Part shown: positions 17,666 through 27,348 of the stretch, in pieces | How the letters are laid out: each line of letters opens with the position of its first letter | Position numbering within the stretch: the stretch's first letter is position 1 | Source: Pichia kudriavzevii | Taxonomy: Eukaryota; Ascomycota; Pichiomycetes; Pichiales; Pichiaceae | Assembly (NCBI RefSeq): GCF_003054445.1 | Contig: NC_042508.1 | Span: 1,488,001 to 1,552,000, forward strand | Reading direction: 5' to 3' | Length of the DNA: 64,000 nucleotides | Program-made: the position numbers and the translations under genes | The notes under the pieces: model-generated | Databases searched by the model: none | Seen by the model: the letters and a program-made list of their open reading frames with translations, nothing else | Told to the model about the DNA's origin: nothing

Positions 17666-17980
17666 CTACTTTCTATATCCTTCCATTTGAACGATTTCTT
17701 GCCCATTTTCTGCAGCTTCTTTCAACATCCTTTCCTTTTTAATGTCGAATGGCCTTTTCTCTTTGAAGTACTTCACCCAACTTGCAACACAATCTTTAGA
17801 AAACTGCTTGTCTTCAGCAGCACAATTTTTTGATGCAATCTTCGCCTTTTCTGGGTCTAGTGGATTCTCGATATTGTGCTTGTCAAGGCAAGCAAAGTAT
17901 GCATCTCTTGATGCCCAGCATTGCTCACGTTTCGAACGAGATGGCGGTTCACTCGTTTCTTCCTTTTTAGAAAACAACAT
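17666..17980 (-). CDS. COA6: Cytochrome c oxidase assembly factor COA6
   Basis: A mitochondrial intermembrane-space protein needed to mature the copper A site of cytochrome c oxidase subunit 2. The twin cysteine motifs are Cys21-X9-Cys31 ([11 protein letters not shown]) and Cys53-X10-Cys64, the Coa6 arrangement, and [12 protein letters not shown] at about 68-79 is the family signature. It has 104 residues, matching S. cerevisiae Coa6. There is no cleavable presequence, as expected for MIA40-imported proteins. The gene lies downstream of the aldehyde dehydrogenase on the same strand across a 590-bp gap. Confidence 0.94.
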   Translation of the reverse strand: MLFSKKEETSEPPSRSKREQCWASRDAYFACLDKHNIENPLDPEKAKIASKNCAAEDKQFSKDCVASWVKYFKEKRPFDIKKERMLKEAAENGQEIVQMEGYRK

Positions 17981-18571
17981 GTTAACGGTCTGCTTATCAG
18001 AAGGTCAATAGTCGGCAGTTATATATCCTGCAAAGCTGCAACTACGGCATCATGGAATTCATGGTGTTCGTTTGTGCAAAAAAAAAAAAGCCAGAATATC
18101 ACTCGCTGATTTGGCATCTTGCAAGAAACAAAACCGATTGCCCCTTCGGTAAGCACAGCTGTGGAGCGAGTCGTCTTTAACTTGGGCGACCATAGTAGTT
18201 AGTATGCCATGTCTGACGTTGGAACTTATCTTTAATAAATCCCGCTAATTGGGACCTATGTAGTTTTTTTTGTGTGTAATCTAGGGATACGTAAATTTTA
18301 CGGTTTATTATAGACTTGTAACATGAAGTTGTTTTAATTATTGATGCTCTAAATGGAGCCTAAAAAATTTGAAATTTCGTGATTTTGGAAAAAGCTGATG
18401 CTACCAGACTGTTTAAGTGCCAAGACACAAAAAAACAAAGCAATCTGTGTTATGGCAGAAGAAAAAGGATAATGTATTGCTCAAGTAATTAGGGCCAGTA
18501 CTTGTTATTACTGCAGTTCGGCGGATTACCAAATGTTACATACTTCGATATAAATTGCCTGTATAGCTCAT
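17981..18571. other. Intergenic, COA6 upstream region
   Basis: This 591-bp spacer runs from the aldehyde dehydrogenase stop to the COA6 start on the minus strand. It holds an A12 run at 18068-18079 and, on the minus strand, a GTATGT at 18544-18539 and a TACTAAC at 18204-18198, an intron-like pair discussed under findings. No recognisable gene is present. Confidence 0.45.
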
Positions 18572-20077
18572 TTAAAGCTTAGCACCATAACTATAATAAA
18601 TACTCTTTGTAACAGTGTACAAATTAAATGCTTCTTGCCCCAACTCTCTTCCAATACCACTCATCTTCATTCCTCCAAATGGAACTTTGGTACTCTCGTT
18701 GTTAGAGCTATTAATGTACACACTGCCAGCTTCCAGCTTATCAGCAACTCTGTTGGCACGTTCAAAATTAGTAGTAAATAACATTGCAGCTAAGCCATAA
18801 ATTGTATCATTCGCCTTTGAAATTGCCTCTTCCTCAGTTGAGAATTTGGAGATAGTTACGACAGGACCAAATATTTCCTCCTTAACAATTCTCATATCTT
18901 CCTTAACGTTAGTAAAAACAGTAGGAGAGATGTAGAATCCATTTGATGGAGTGCTCTCCTTAAGCGGTTGAATCAGTGTAGCCCCTTCTTTGACACCTAT
19001 ATCAATATACGACTGAACACGCTCATATTGTTGTTGGCTGACAAGTGGTCCCAATGTAGTCTTTTCATTCATGACATCTCCCATTTTCCAATCTTCCTTG
19101 AGTTGAGACAGGAACTTTTCGATAAATTGATCATAAACCTTATCATGCACAATAATACGAGAATTGGCAGTACAATTTTGTCCGGTGTTATACATGACAC
19201 CAAAACTTGCCCATTTAACGCATTCATCCAATTCTGCATCTTCGAAGACAATAAGTGGAGATTTACCACCACATTCCAAAGATACGCTTTTCAAATTTGA
19301 TCTGGCAGCATCCGCCATCACCTTTTGCCCGGTCAAGGTCGAGCCTGTAAATGCAATCTTACCCAACTTTGGGTGATTTGAAAGCGCTGAGCCAACATCA
19401 TCACCAAATCCAGAGACGACATTAAAAACACCCTTAGGGAAACCTGCTAATTTGACCAAATTCGCAAAATAAAGTAACGATAACGGGGTTATCTCACTTG
19501 ACTTCATTACAATAGTACATCCGGCAGCCAATGCTGGACAGAACTTCCAGGAGGCCATTGAAATTGGGTAGTTCCATGGAATGATGCAGCCGACAACTAA
19601 GGGTACACGTTTTGTAATAGCCATTACCTTAGAGTTTATTGGAATTTGCGTACCGTGTAATTTATCCGCCCAACCGGCACAGTACCTTAAGTACTCAGCA
19701 ACCGATTGAACATCCGCCAGTGCGTTCGAGTACAATGGTTTACCCGAGTCTAGTGCTTCAATTTCAGCAATTGCTTGGGAATGCTCGTCAACTAAGCTGG
19801 CCAATTTTAGTAAAAGTTCGACACGAACACTAGGATCAATGTCTTTCCATGTTTCCATTGCCTTGTTTGCAGCATTTACCGCAACATCAACATCTGCAGC
19901 TGAGGCACAATGAACATCGGTTATTGGCTCACCTGTGCTTGGGTTGAAGGTTGTTAGTGTTCTTGCATTAGAAACAGAAATTGGATTGACAAATTCATTA
20001 TCAATAAATAAACCAATTGGCTGTTCTAATGTTTTGCCGCTTGATAAGGAAATTGTAGTTGCAAGTGGAAGAGCCAT
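18572..20077 (-). CDS. Aldehyde dehydrogenase, ALD2/ALD3-like, cytosolic
   Basis: An NAD(P)-dependent aldehyde dehydrogenase that oxidises aldehydes such as acetaldehyde or 3-aminopropanal to acids. Catalytic residues are Asn169 in PWNYP, Glu268 in LECGGKSP and Cys302 in GQNCTANSR; FTGST at 243-247 is the cofactor loop. The GQNCTANSR context, rather than GQVCCAGSR, is the one I recall for S. cerevisiae Ald2/Ald3, which are cytosolic, stress-induced and used for beta-alanine synthesis. There is no presequence and no clear peroxisomal tail (ends YGAKL). It has 501 residues, the normal length. The substrate and the paralogue are inference. Confidence 0.92.
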   Translation of the reverse strand: MALPLATTISLSSGKTLEQPIGLFIDNEFVNPISVSNARTLTTFNPSTGEPITDVHCASAADVDVAVNAANKAMETWKDIDPSVRVELLLKLASLVDEHSQAIAEIEALDSGKPLYSNALADVQSVAEYLRYCAGWADKLHGTQIPINSKVMAITKRVPLVVGCIIPWNYPISMASWKFCPALAAGCTIVMKSSEITPLSLLYFANLVKLAGFPKGVFNVVSGFGDDVGSALSNHPKLGKIAFTGSTLTGQKVMADAARSNLKSVSLECGGKSPLIVFEDAELDECVKWASFGVMYNTGQNCTANSRIIVHDKVYDQFIEKFLSQLKEDWKMGDVMNEKTTLGPLVSQQQYERVQSYIDIGVKEGATLIQPLKESTPSNGFYISPTVFTNVKEDMRIVKEEIFGPVVTISKFSTEEEAISKANDTIYGLAAMLFTTNFERANRVADKLEAGSVYINSSNNESTKVPFGGMKMSGIGRELGQEAFNLYTVTKSIYYSYGAKL

Positions 20078-20876
20078 AATTAGGGAAATGTGGTTGATAT
20101 ATCAAAAACCAATGGGAAATGCTAGAGGTCCAGTAACAGGTAGAGTTTCAAATAGAATGAACAAACATTTATACCAGGCCATCATCAATTTGACAACGTA
20201 CCGTAACAGGTGGTGGAAATTATTCCTTGATAAGGCAAGTGTGGCGGAGAATTGTTCGCATTTTAGAATTTGTTCCCCGCCTTAGATTCCAATCCTGTAC
20301 AAAAGGACATGATTACAATTAAGGGAGGGAGGGATAATTTGATTTGTCTCTAACCAAAGCCAATGATAGGCTGGTAGAGATTAATATAAACAATCTATCG
20401 ACCCATGTGCTTGTCTATTTGAGTGTACAATCATCTATAAACATTGTTTGATCCTCATAATCGATACTGCAGAGGATTACTGTGGCGGTTTTGTACATTA
20501 CCCTACATTTTGCTATCATGGATCTCACCTTTATGCAAGTAGTGTTTTCTCAATTAGGAGCAGCGTGACGCCCTTTATAAAAATGGAATGTATTACGTGT
20601 TTATCCACACAACGAGCCATGAGCATGATGTATACAGATTTGTTTCATTTAGACAACACAGAGGAGGAGAGCTGACCTACTTTACGTTATAATGTTTACT
20701 CCAAAAATTACAAAATAACCACTAATATTGGTGGCTAAGTTCTGTAGTATCCCATTCATGATTTTGAAAGAAGCATGTTTTTTTTTGTACAATTATCGGA
20801 TTAATTAAAGAGAATAGTGCTTAGAAAACGAAACTAAAAAAGTAGCTTCGATGAGGTATATAGGACAGTGCATATG
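20078..20876. other. Intergenic, promoter of the aldehyde dehydrogenase
   Basis: This 799-bp spacer lies between the aldehyde dehydrogenase start and the HOL1-like stop. It contains a CCAAT sequence at about 20356-20360, a CCCCGCC near 20275-20281 (GC box resembling a Mig1 core on the minus strand) and a GGGAGGGAGGG purine run near 20321-20333. These fit carbon-source control but are single motif matches. Short ORFs here have no recognisable content. Confidence 0.4.
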
Positions 20877-22760
20877 TCAGCTTGATTTTTCGACTCCATC
20901 TCTCTTTTCCACAAAATCAAGGTAGTATTTTCTGGTCCATAAACGCATCTTTTTACCCCAAATGAGAAATGGAACAGCAGATAAACATGCAATGACTTGG
21001 AAGGCAGTCAAAATTGCATATGTGTTTGTGTTACCCATTGCATTTAACCATGGGGAGCAAGTGAATGTAAAGATACACCCAATCATGTTGTTTATCATGG
21101 AAACACCTATCATACCTTCAATGACCATTTCAGGGTATGCAGCCATCAAGTAGGACATTGCAATATCACCAGAACAACCAAATGAGAAACCAAGGAACCC
21201 CAAACCAAAGACATAGGTGTATCCCCACCCCCATTCTTGGTCAGTACCTGCTGCGAATATCATCAAACCAATAGGACAAACAATGAAAACACCTACTAAG
21301 AAGTAGAGGTAATCCTCTGCCTCCTGAATACCGTTCCTTCGATGCGCCATCCATGCCACAAATTTCTCCGATATAATACCAGCATAGCAACATCCCACGG
21401 CAGAGCCAATTAGACAGGGTATATTCATCAAGGCCACGCCGGTATCAGACTTATTATAAGGAGGATCATAATACTGATCGTCTTCAGTTGTTAGGTAGAA
21501 AGTTAGGAAAGCATCTTGTAGACCCCAAAGTATTCCAGACAAAACAACTGGAGGAAACCAAAAGACACGCAACATTGAGAATAAACGTGAAAGATACTGT
21601 TTAATACCCCATCCTTGTAAGTTAGTTGCCAAAGTTATAAATTGAATTTTTCTCCAATATGAATGTTCCTTCTCTTCGGCACCGTTATTTAAAATGTAAA
21701 AGCTTTCATTTTCTATATCATTTTCAATCTGTTCCTTTAATTCGTCGGTTTTAGTTTGGACTAATTCATTTGATTCTAGTTGATTCTTCTCAATACTGCT
21801 GGACTCCTCTTTACCTTTTAAAACCTTAGTATCTAGATCGTTATTATGATGGGTATATTGATGAATCTCTGATAGGTTTGTTGGCGTGTATCTGGATCTA
21901 TCAAAGTAAGTCTCGTATTGAGTGAATGCAAGAATGAGTAACAACCCCCCAGAGATAATAACTGCAACCCATCCTACCCATCTAAAGTTGGTATATTCCG
22001 TAATAAAACCAGCTATTAATGGGCCTAAATAGGTACCGAGAGAAGTAGCCAAAATATATAGAGTTAATGCCCAACTCAATTGATGGGTAAAAAACATATC
22101 AGAAATTGACAACTGCACACAAGCTTCAGCACAACTTTCCGATACACCGACAAACAACTGTGACCAGATTGTATCTGAGGTTCTCTTTGAAGCACCAAAC
22201 CAGGCAGCACCGACTAAACCGAAAAGAATACATAGCAAGTAAGTCAGTTTTCTACCGTATAGGGAGGACGTTGGACCAAGAAACAAACATCCTAGCCCGA
22301 TCGAGGCGAAAAGTACACCGGCACCAGTATTCATTGCATCGTAAGATATGCCATATTCCTCATTCAAGGAGTCTTGGGTCGAACCTGCATCATTTGAAGT
22401 TGCAGCAGTAAAGGCAGTAATGAAAATAAGAATTAGTAGCTGATAACCTTTAGTCCAACCACTCCAATTGAGCGGGTCATTAGGGGAATCCGTGGGCTGA
22501 GGATGTAGAATGATTCCCGACTTTGTAGTCTTCAATCCGCTCACGTTTGCAGAATCACTCTTGTCTAAAAAGATATTGTAAGTACCAGGAATATACTCAG
22601 GATGGTACTTGTTTAGATATTTATCATTATCAATGTATTTGGAAGTTAGGTTCATTAGCTCATCTCTGGAGACGAGGTATTCTTCCTCATGTTCATTTGA
22701 GTCGTGAGAGAAACGCATGTGATGTTCAGGGTAACTTTCCGACTGAGGAGAGTCCATCAT
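20877..22760 (-). CDS. HOL1: MFS transporter HOL1-like (polyamine/cation)
   Basis: A plasma-membrane major facilitator of the DHA1 group. The best recalled match is S. cerevisiae Hol1, a high-affinity polyamine transporter that also admits histidinol and cations. Matching stretches include HPEYIPGTYNIF (about 53-64), SPNDPLNWS (92-100), FITAFTAATSNDAGSTQDSLNEEYGISYD, SQLFVGVSESCAEA and NFRWVGWVAVIISGG. Twelve membrane segments are expected, split by a charged cytosolic loop (about 295-370) rich in Glu, Asn and Lys. At 627 residues it is longer than Hol1 (586) because of an extended acidic N-terminus. Two ATGs are adjacent at the start. The leader has no upstream ATG for about 240 bp, unlike the S. 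cerevisiae gene. Confidence 0.9.
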   Translation of the reverse strand: MMDSPQSESYPEHHMRFSHDSNEHEEEYLVSRDELMNLTSKYIDNDKYLNKYHPEYIPGTYNIFLDKSDSANVSGLKTTKSGIILHPQPTDSPNDPLNWSGWTKGYQLLILIFITAFTAATSNDAGSTQDSLNEEYGISYDAMNTGAGVLFASIGLGCLFLGPTSSLYGRKLTYLLCILFGLVGAAWFGASKRTSDTIWSQLFVGVSESCAEACVQLSISDMFFTHQLSWALTLYILATSLGTYLGPLIAGFITEYTNFRWVGWVAVIISGGLLLILAFTQYETYFDRSRYTPTNLSEIHQYTHHNNDLDTKVLKGKEESSSIEKNQLESNELVQTKTDELKEQIENDIENESFYILNNGAEEKEHSYWRKIQFITLATNLQGWGIKQYLSRLFSMLRVFWFPPVVLSGILWGLQDAFLTFYLTTEDDQYYDPPYNKSDTGVALMNIPCLIGSAVGCCYAGIISEKFVAWMAHRRNGIQEAEDYLYFLVGVFIVCPIGLMIFAAGTDQEWGWGYTYVFGLGFLGFSFGCSGDIAMSYLMAAYPEMVIEGMIGVSMINNMIGCIFTFTCSPWLNAMGNTNTYAILTAFQVIACLSAVPFLIWGKKMRLWTRKYYLDFVEKRDGVEKSS

Positions 22761-23410
22761 GTCCGTATGTTTAAATGAAAACGTCTATGGAGGAGAATGA
22801 ATATCTTCTTTATAGGAAAAAAAAAAAGAGAGGCCAGGATATTCAGGCGCTTCTAAGGAACAATCAGCTGGAAAGATAAGATATCAATGTTCAGGAAGTA
22901 AAGTTTTCAGATAAGTGATAGGCTATACAGCAACGGACTGAGGCTAAAGTGTAAAATAGAAAGTGGAAAAAGTCAAACGTAAAACGACTGTGTATGGAAA
23001 ATCATGGCCAAATGACGAAAAAAAAAAAAAAAGAAAAGGTTCCCACAACTGAAAAATTTCGACGAATTTCACCAGCAGTCCCTATTCTTCTATAAGATAT
23101 ATCAAATAACGACATCCTATTGGCTGGAGAACAGCCGCGGTGAAGACGAGTTTGAGGGGGGGGGGACATGGAGCGTTATCAGAACACAACTAAGCAACTC
23201 TGCAAATAAGACATGTCAAGATAAGATAGCGGCACATCTCCAGTTGCTTTGGTATCTGTTATCTATCCAGGAGATGGTAATCACTACAAGTGTACCACCC
23301 CTTTTCCCCTGGAGCACCAAAACAGTACCGCCTTGTCCCAAATCGGATACACGCTGGGCGGCAAGGACCAAACACCGCGGATAAACGGTTCCAGAAAAAA
23401 CAAGGGTGGC
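22761..23410. other. Intergenic, HOL1 promoter
   Basis: This 650-bp spacer lies between LEC1 and HOL1, both on the minus strand. It holds an A12 run near 22819, an A14 run near 23018-23031 and a G10 run at 23156-23165. Upstream ATGs are absent on the minus strand from 22761 to 23002. No gene is seen. Confidence 0.45.
23156..23165. repeat. Poly(G) run, 10 bp
   Basis: Ten consecutive G lie about 400 bp upstream of the HOL1 start and about 245 bp past the LEC1 stop. This is the minus-strand counterpart of the C-runs seen elsewhere in the window. Confidence 0.8.
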
Positions 23411-26400
23411 TCAGCATGAAAAGGAGGAAAATATTGGAGATATTTCTTCCATAAATGCGCCACAAACGGCGGGCGCGAACATGTGTTCGTCATAGAGCTG
23501 CGACGGTGGCGCATTGCGGTTGAAAATGGAGGACAGATTTGCATTGTAGTGGGAAAGAAAGGCTTTCTCGTTGTAGTGGCACGCTTCCAAAGTGGTAGCA
23601 CTGTTTTCTTCAGCGTCTGCATCATCGTATTCATCAACTTCTATGCTCTTGAAAATGCCAAACCCAGAATCGCCTTCCCCCTCAGTGACTTTCTCCCCCA
23701 TCTGTAGTATACGCCCGTGGATGGCGTCCCATTGTTCGTCCACCTTTTTGTCCCTGATCATCCTAGTCCAATCTTTTTCTGCTTCCCCTTTGCCAGTAAC
23801 GGCATCTTCCCCTTCTAGCTTACCCTGTAGCTCCATCTTCTCCATAAGCACCCGCTTTCTCTCGGCACTCTTGACACACTCCTCGATTGCCGCAAGTAGT
23901 TTGACCTTCTCGGCTACATCGAGGTCCAATCCATTGATCATCTTGCTCAGATCAATCATTAGTTCGGGTTTGTCCTTCTTCACATAACGTAGAAACGCAA
24001 CAACTTTGTTTAGCCATTCAACTAGACCTTCAAATAACCTGTCTTCTCTCTTGCTTTTGCCGTATCCCCGTTCAATATCGTTCAGGTACAAGTCACGCAC
24101 AAACTTATAGCAATATTCACTGTATTTCTCCTCCAATCCAACTAAGGAACTAACTACATCACTGCGCTCAAACTCACCGTAGTCCGCACTGTACCGCTCG
24201 CATAAGTTTAGAAGTTCCCCCATATACTTGGCAAAAATTGGGACATACTTGTAAACTTCGGCCTTCTTGAACAGATCAATCAAGGGTGAAAGTAAAAGTG
24301 ATATCATCTCCTTAACAACACTCATCAGCTCGGGTTCGTTGATTAATTCAATCATACTCTCCTTGTCAAACAATCTCAACTGAATATGAAAGTATCTTAG
24401 TAACAGTTTATACAATGAAGCCGAAGCCGCAAGTTTCCCATTTCCTCCTTCTTCATCCTCGTCTTCCTCTTCATCTTCTAGTTGACTGTGCCTTTTTTCC
24501 TTACCATACTCTCTTATAATTTGATAGAGATCCGTGGTTCCAAGATCTGCACATCCTTGTAATCCATTGTTTGGCATCATTATTGCAACACTTATGTCAA
24601 TGCCCATCTTCAAACTCATTTTCTTGATATGTAAGACAGTTTCGTCATTGCTTTGAAAGTACTTATCTATCCGTTGCATGATAGTCTCGCCATCATGGCT
24701 TTCCTTTAACATACTTTTAACCTCAGACTTCTCATTCTCTAACTTCTTGATATCATCTCCTAACATACTAGAGAAAATCATCTGGAAGAGCGACTTGTTA
24801 ACTGCCTTCTTAGTCTCCTTCCTTTCATCTTTCTTCCATCCTAAACCTAAGCCGGACATCATACCGTTTAATCCATCACCAATACCATTCATCCCATTAG
24901 ATACACTTGGCATTTGATATGTAAACACATCAATCATTCTTTTGACCATCATCAATGGATTGGTGAATCTTAAAACTCCGGCAACTAATCTGTAAGGAAA
25001 CATAGAGTGTAGTCTTCTTATAGTTTTCAATGTACTTGCTGCTGAGTCACTCCCTATTAGTAATTCATATTGTGTACTTGCTATTTCTAGCATTAGTATA
25101 CGTACCAATCCTCTTAGGGGTGCTGCCGCAGGATCCGTTGTTATATCGTCACCAATAGCACTTAACCAAGTAACTCTTTCCAAATCGGTATGACTGTATC
25201 CACAAAGTTCATGTAATGTTCCATATTTCTGGATATTATCGAAAACATAACTAAAACCGCCGTTATAGATTTCTTCTTTAAAACTCTCAACGTCCTTCTC
25301 TAGTACTTTAACGATGCCAATCAATGCACTTTGAAATTTTACATGCTGAACTGTACGTAAATGATCTAGATGTAAGCGATTCTGCGCATCCGTCAAATCA
25401 CTATCTGTGAGCTGAATATGATTTTCATTAAGGAACTCATATAATTCTTTGCTTTTTGCCAATTTTTTATTATGTATAACAAATTTCAAGAATCCACGCA
25501 ACGACTGTCTTAAAATTTCACGTGGGAACACTATATTTCCCTTTTTGCTCACTTTAGAAGAGCTTGTATTTACAGAATGAAAGGTTGCATCATCTGTTGA
25601 TGATACAATTGATCCATCAGAAAGCTGCGAATTGTTGCTATTCACGGAATCGGTACGTTGATGTGATGATAAATTAGGCGCTAGAGACATTGGTTTACTC
25701 TTCGAAGTGGAATTATCGTGTTTTTTGAAAGCGTTAAAAATAGACTTCTCCATACGAGGTGAACCTTTAGGAGACTTCAGGAAACTAGGTTTAGAAAACC
25801 CTCCAAATCCAACCTTTGGTGTTTTTGTGGAGCCTGAGTTAGAACCAGAACCATTTGACATGACACTTGCTGTTGGAGATGGTAGACTTTCATGGACAAA
25901 TAATGCTTCGACACTTTCTTCATCAATATCATTGAATTCATCATCAATAATGGCATTCTCACCGAAATCCACTAATCTATTAGCGTCAATCTTCTTATCA
26001 TCTAAACTTTCACTCAAATTCATTTCCACTGATTGCTTATCTTTAGAAGGTAAGTCGGGTACATGACATGCAGGATTTTCTTTCTTCAAGTGGTCATGTA
26101 ACTTGGCAAATTCCGAGTATCTTCTTTTTATGAACCAGCCCTTTCCACCTTCGGGCTTCACATAAACAATAAAGCAGTAATACTTTGCATCAGTTGTACC
26201 CCAGAATGTATTCTTCGTCTCGTTTTCCACAGAAACTCCAATAACATTAACATGCCAGCCATTCACATAATCATCATCCTCAACATCGGATAAATGGTTC
26301 AATAATGCCTCTGATGAAACACTCATATCTAAGAAAACATCGGATTTGTTGAGGTCTTCCTTCCCCAAGTCGCCTTTTTTCATAGTCTCTGCTTCGGCGG

Positions 26401-27037
26401 TATCAACGAATTTATTTAGTTTCTTCAATGCACCTCTTCGTTCCTTATCCATTTCAAAATATTGTGGGTCTTGGATGGCATAAATTGAAGAATTGAAAAA
26501 GCCAAGAAACAATGCCTGTATTTTGTACAATAGAAGCTTCCGTTTGCTTGTAGTACCTCTATCATTACTATTACTAATTCTTTTACTCTTGAATAATTCA
26601 AATAATATCTGGATCTTCAACCAGAATTTGGACTGATCCATCACACTATCTCCTAATTTTTGTAAATGGATTTTAATGAAAGGGAAAGTAATAATGAAGT
26701 TTTCGAAGATGAATCGAAGGATTGGGAATTGGTTCCTAAACACTTCAATACTTGCTTCAGACATCGTGTAAATTTGATCTAGCATTGAATGATCAGATGT
26801 TTGCAACAAATACCGAGGATCGGCTGGAACAAAAGGCGGACCGAATCTACGTAAGCCTGAAGTATCATTGTAATCTGGAGACATTGAATTCATTTCTGAG
26901 AGAATTTCATTTTTAAGTAATGATTTCTTAAAGTAATGCTCTTCAATTGGGGTCAGCTTAATGGGACCTCTTTCAACTCGGTCCCGAATTGCAGCTAAAG
27001 CATCACCAGTAGATATGGCCTTGTAAGGATGCACCAT
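23411..27037 (-). CDS. LEC1: PX-domain lipid protein LEC1 (YPR097W-like)
   Basis: A large cytosolic protein that binds phosphoinositides through a PX domain; the S. cerevisiae counterpart is linked to lipid droplets, sterol and membrane homeostasis. The N-terminal region (about 20-210) matches the PX-associated helical domain, the PX domain spans about 258-345 with the phosphate-binding RRYSEF at 305-310, and a Ser-rich linker (about 390-510) leads to a long C-terminal helical domain of unknown function. An acidic stretch (EDEEEDEDEEGG) breaks the C-terminal half. It has 1208 residues against 1073 in S. cerevisiae. It is divergent from SYT1, as in S. cerevisiae (YPR097W/YPR095C), which supports the assignment. 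Confidence 0.88.
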   Translation of the reverse strand: MVHPYKAISTGDALAAIRDRVERGPIKLTPIEEHYFKKSLLKNEILSEMNSMSPDYNDTSGLRRFGPPFVPADPRYLLQTSDHSMLDQIYTMSEASIEVFRNQFPILRFIFENFIITFPFIKIHLQKLGDSVMDQSKFWLKIQILFELFKSKRISNSNDRGTTSKRKLLLYKIQALFLGFFNSSIYAIQDPQYFEMDKERRGALKKLNKFVDTAEAETMKKGDLGKEDLNKSDVFLDMSVSSEALLNHLSDVEDDDYVNGWHVNVIGVSVENETKNTFWGTTDAKYYCFIVYVKPEGGKGWFIKRRYSEFAKLHDHLKKENPACHVPDLPSKDKQSVEMNLSESLDDKKIDANRLVDFGENAIIDDEFNDIDEESVEALFVHESLPSPTASVMSNGSGSNSGSTKTPKVGFGGFSKPSFLKSPKGSPRMEKSIFNAFKKHDNSTSKSKPMSLAPNLSSHQRTDSVNSNNSQLSDGSIVSSTDDATFHSVNTSSSKVSKKGNIVFPREILRQSLRGFLKFVIHNKKLAKSKELYEFLNENHIQLTDSDLTDAQNRLHLDHLRTVQHVKFQSALIGIVKVLEKDVESFKEEIYNGGFSYVFDNIQKYGTLHELCGYSHTDLERVTWLSAIGDDITTDPAAAPLRGLVRILMLEIASTQYELLIGSDSAASTLKTIRRLHSMFPYRLVAGVLRFTNPLMMVKRMIDVFTYQMPSVSNGMNGIGDGLNGMMSGLGLGWKKDERKETKKAVNKSLFQMIFSSMLGDDIKKLENEKSEVKSMLKESHDGETIMQRIDKYFQSNDETVLHIKKMSLKMGIDISVAIMMPNNGLQGCADLGTTDLYQIIREYGKEKRHSQLEDEEEDEDEEGGNGKLAASASLYKLLLRYFHIQLRLFDKESMIELINEPELMSVVKEMISLLLSPLIDLFKKAEVYKYVPIFAKYMGELLNLCERYSADYGEFERSDVVSSLVGLEEKYSEYCYKFVRDLYLNDIERGYGKSKREDRLFEGLVEWLNKVVAFLRYVKKDKPELMIDLSKMINGLDLDVAEKVKLLAAIEECVKSAERKRVLMEKMELQGKLEGEDAVTGKGEAEKDWTRMIRDKKVDEQWDAIHGRILQMGEKVTEGEGDSGFGIFKSIEVDEYDDADAEENSATTLEACHYNEKAFLSHYNANLSSIFNRNAPPSQLYDEHMFAPAVCGAFMEEISPIFSSFSC

Positions 27038-27348
27038 AGTCTTCGAGATCCAATTGCTTGCTTTTCCTCGGTGTATACCCTCTTATATTCGCATAACTGT
27101 TTCTTCGGGTTAGAGTTCGCAAGTGGTGATTTCAAGGCGTTTTCAGTTTCACAGAGAATATGTCCGAGCGGAACGAGTGAAATTCGGTCAACTTAGAGTG
27201 CGGAGCGTGAGGGAAAATCACTCTATGCTCCACTTTATGCTGCTTTACGTGGAAGTAATTCGAATTTCCACAATAAACCCCTTTAGCTTGTGCCAGTTTT
27301 GGTGAAGTAATCTTTTGAAGGGGAAAGGACACCAACAATTTCTTTAGT
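27038..27348. other. Divergent promoter LEC1 / SYT1
   Basis: This 311-bp spacer between two divergent starts has no ORF of note and no clear known motif. It is of ordinary length for a shared yeast promoter. Confidence 0.5.
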
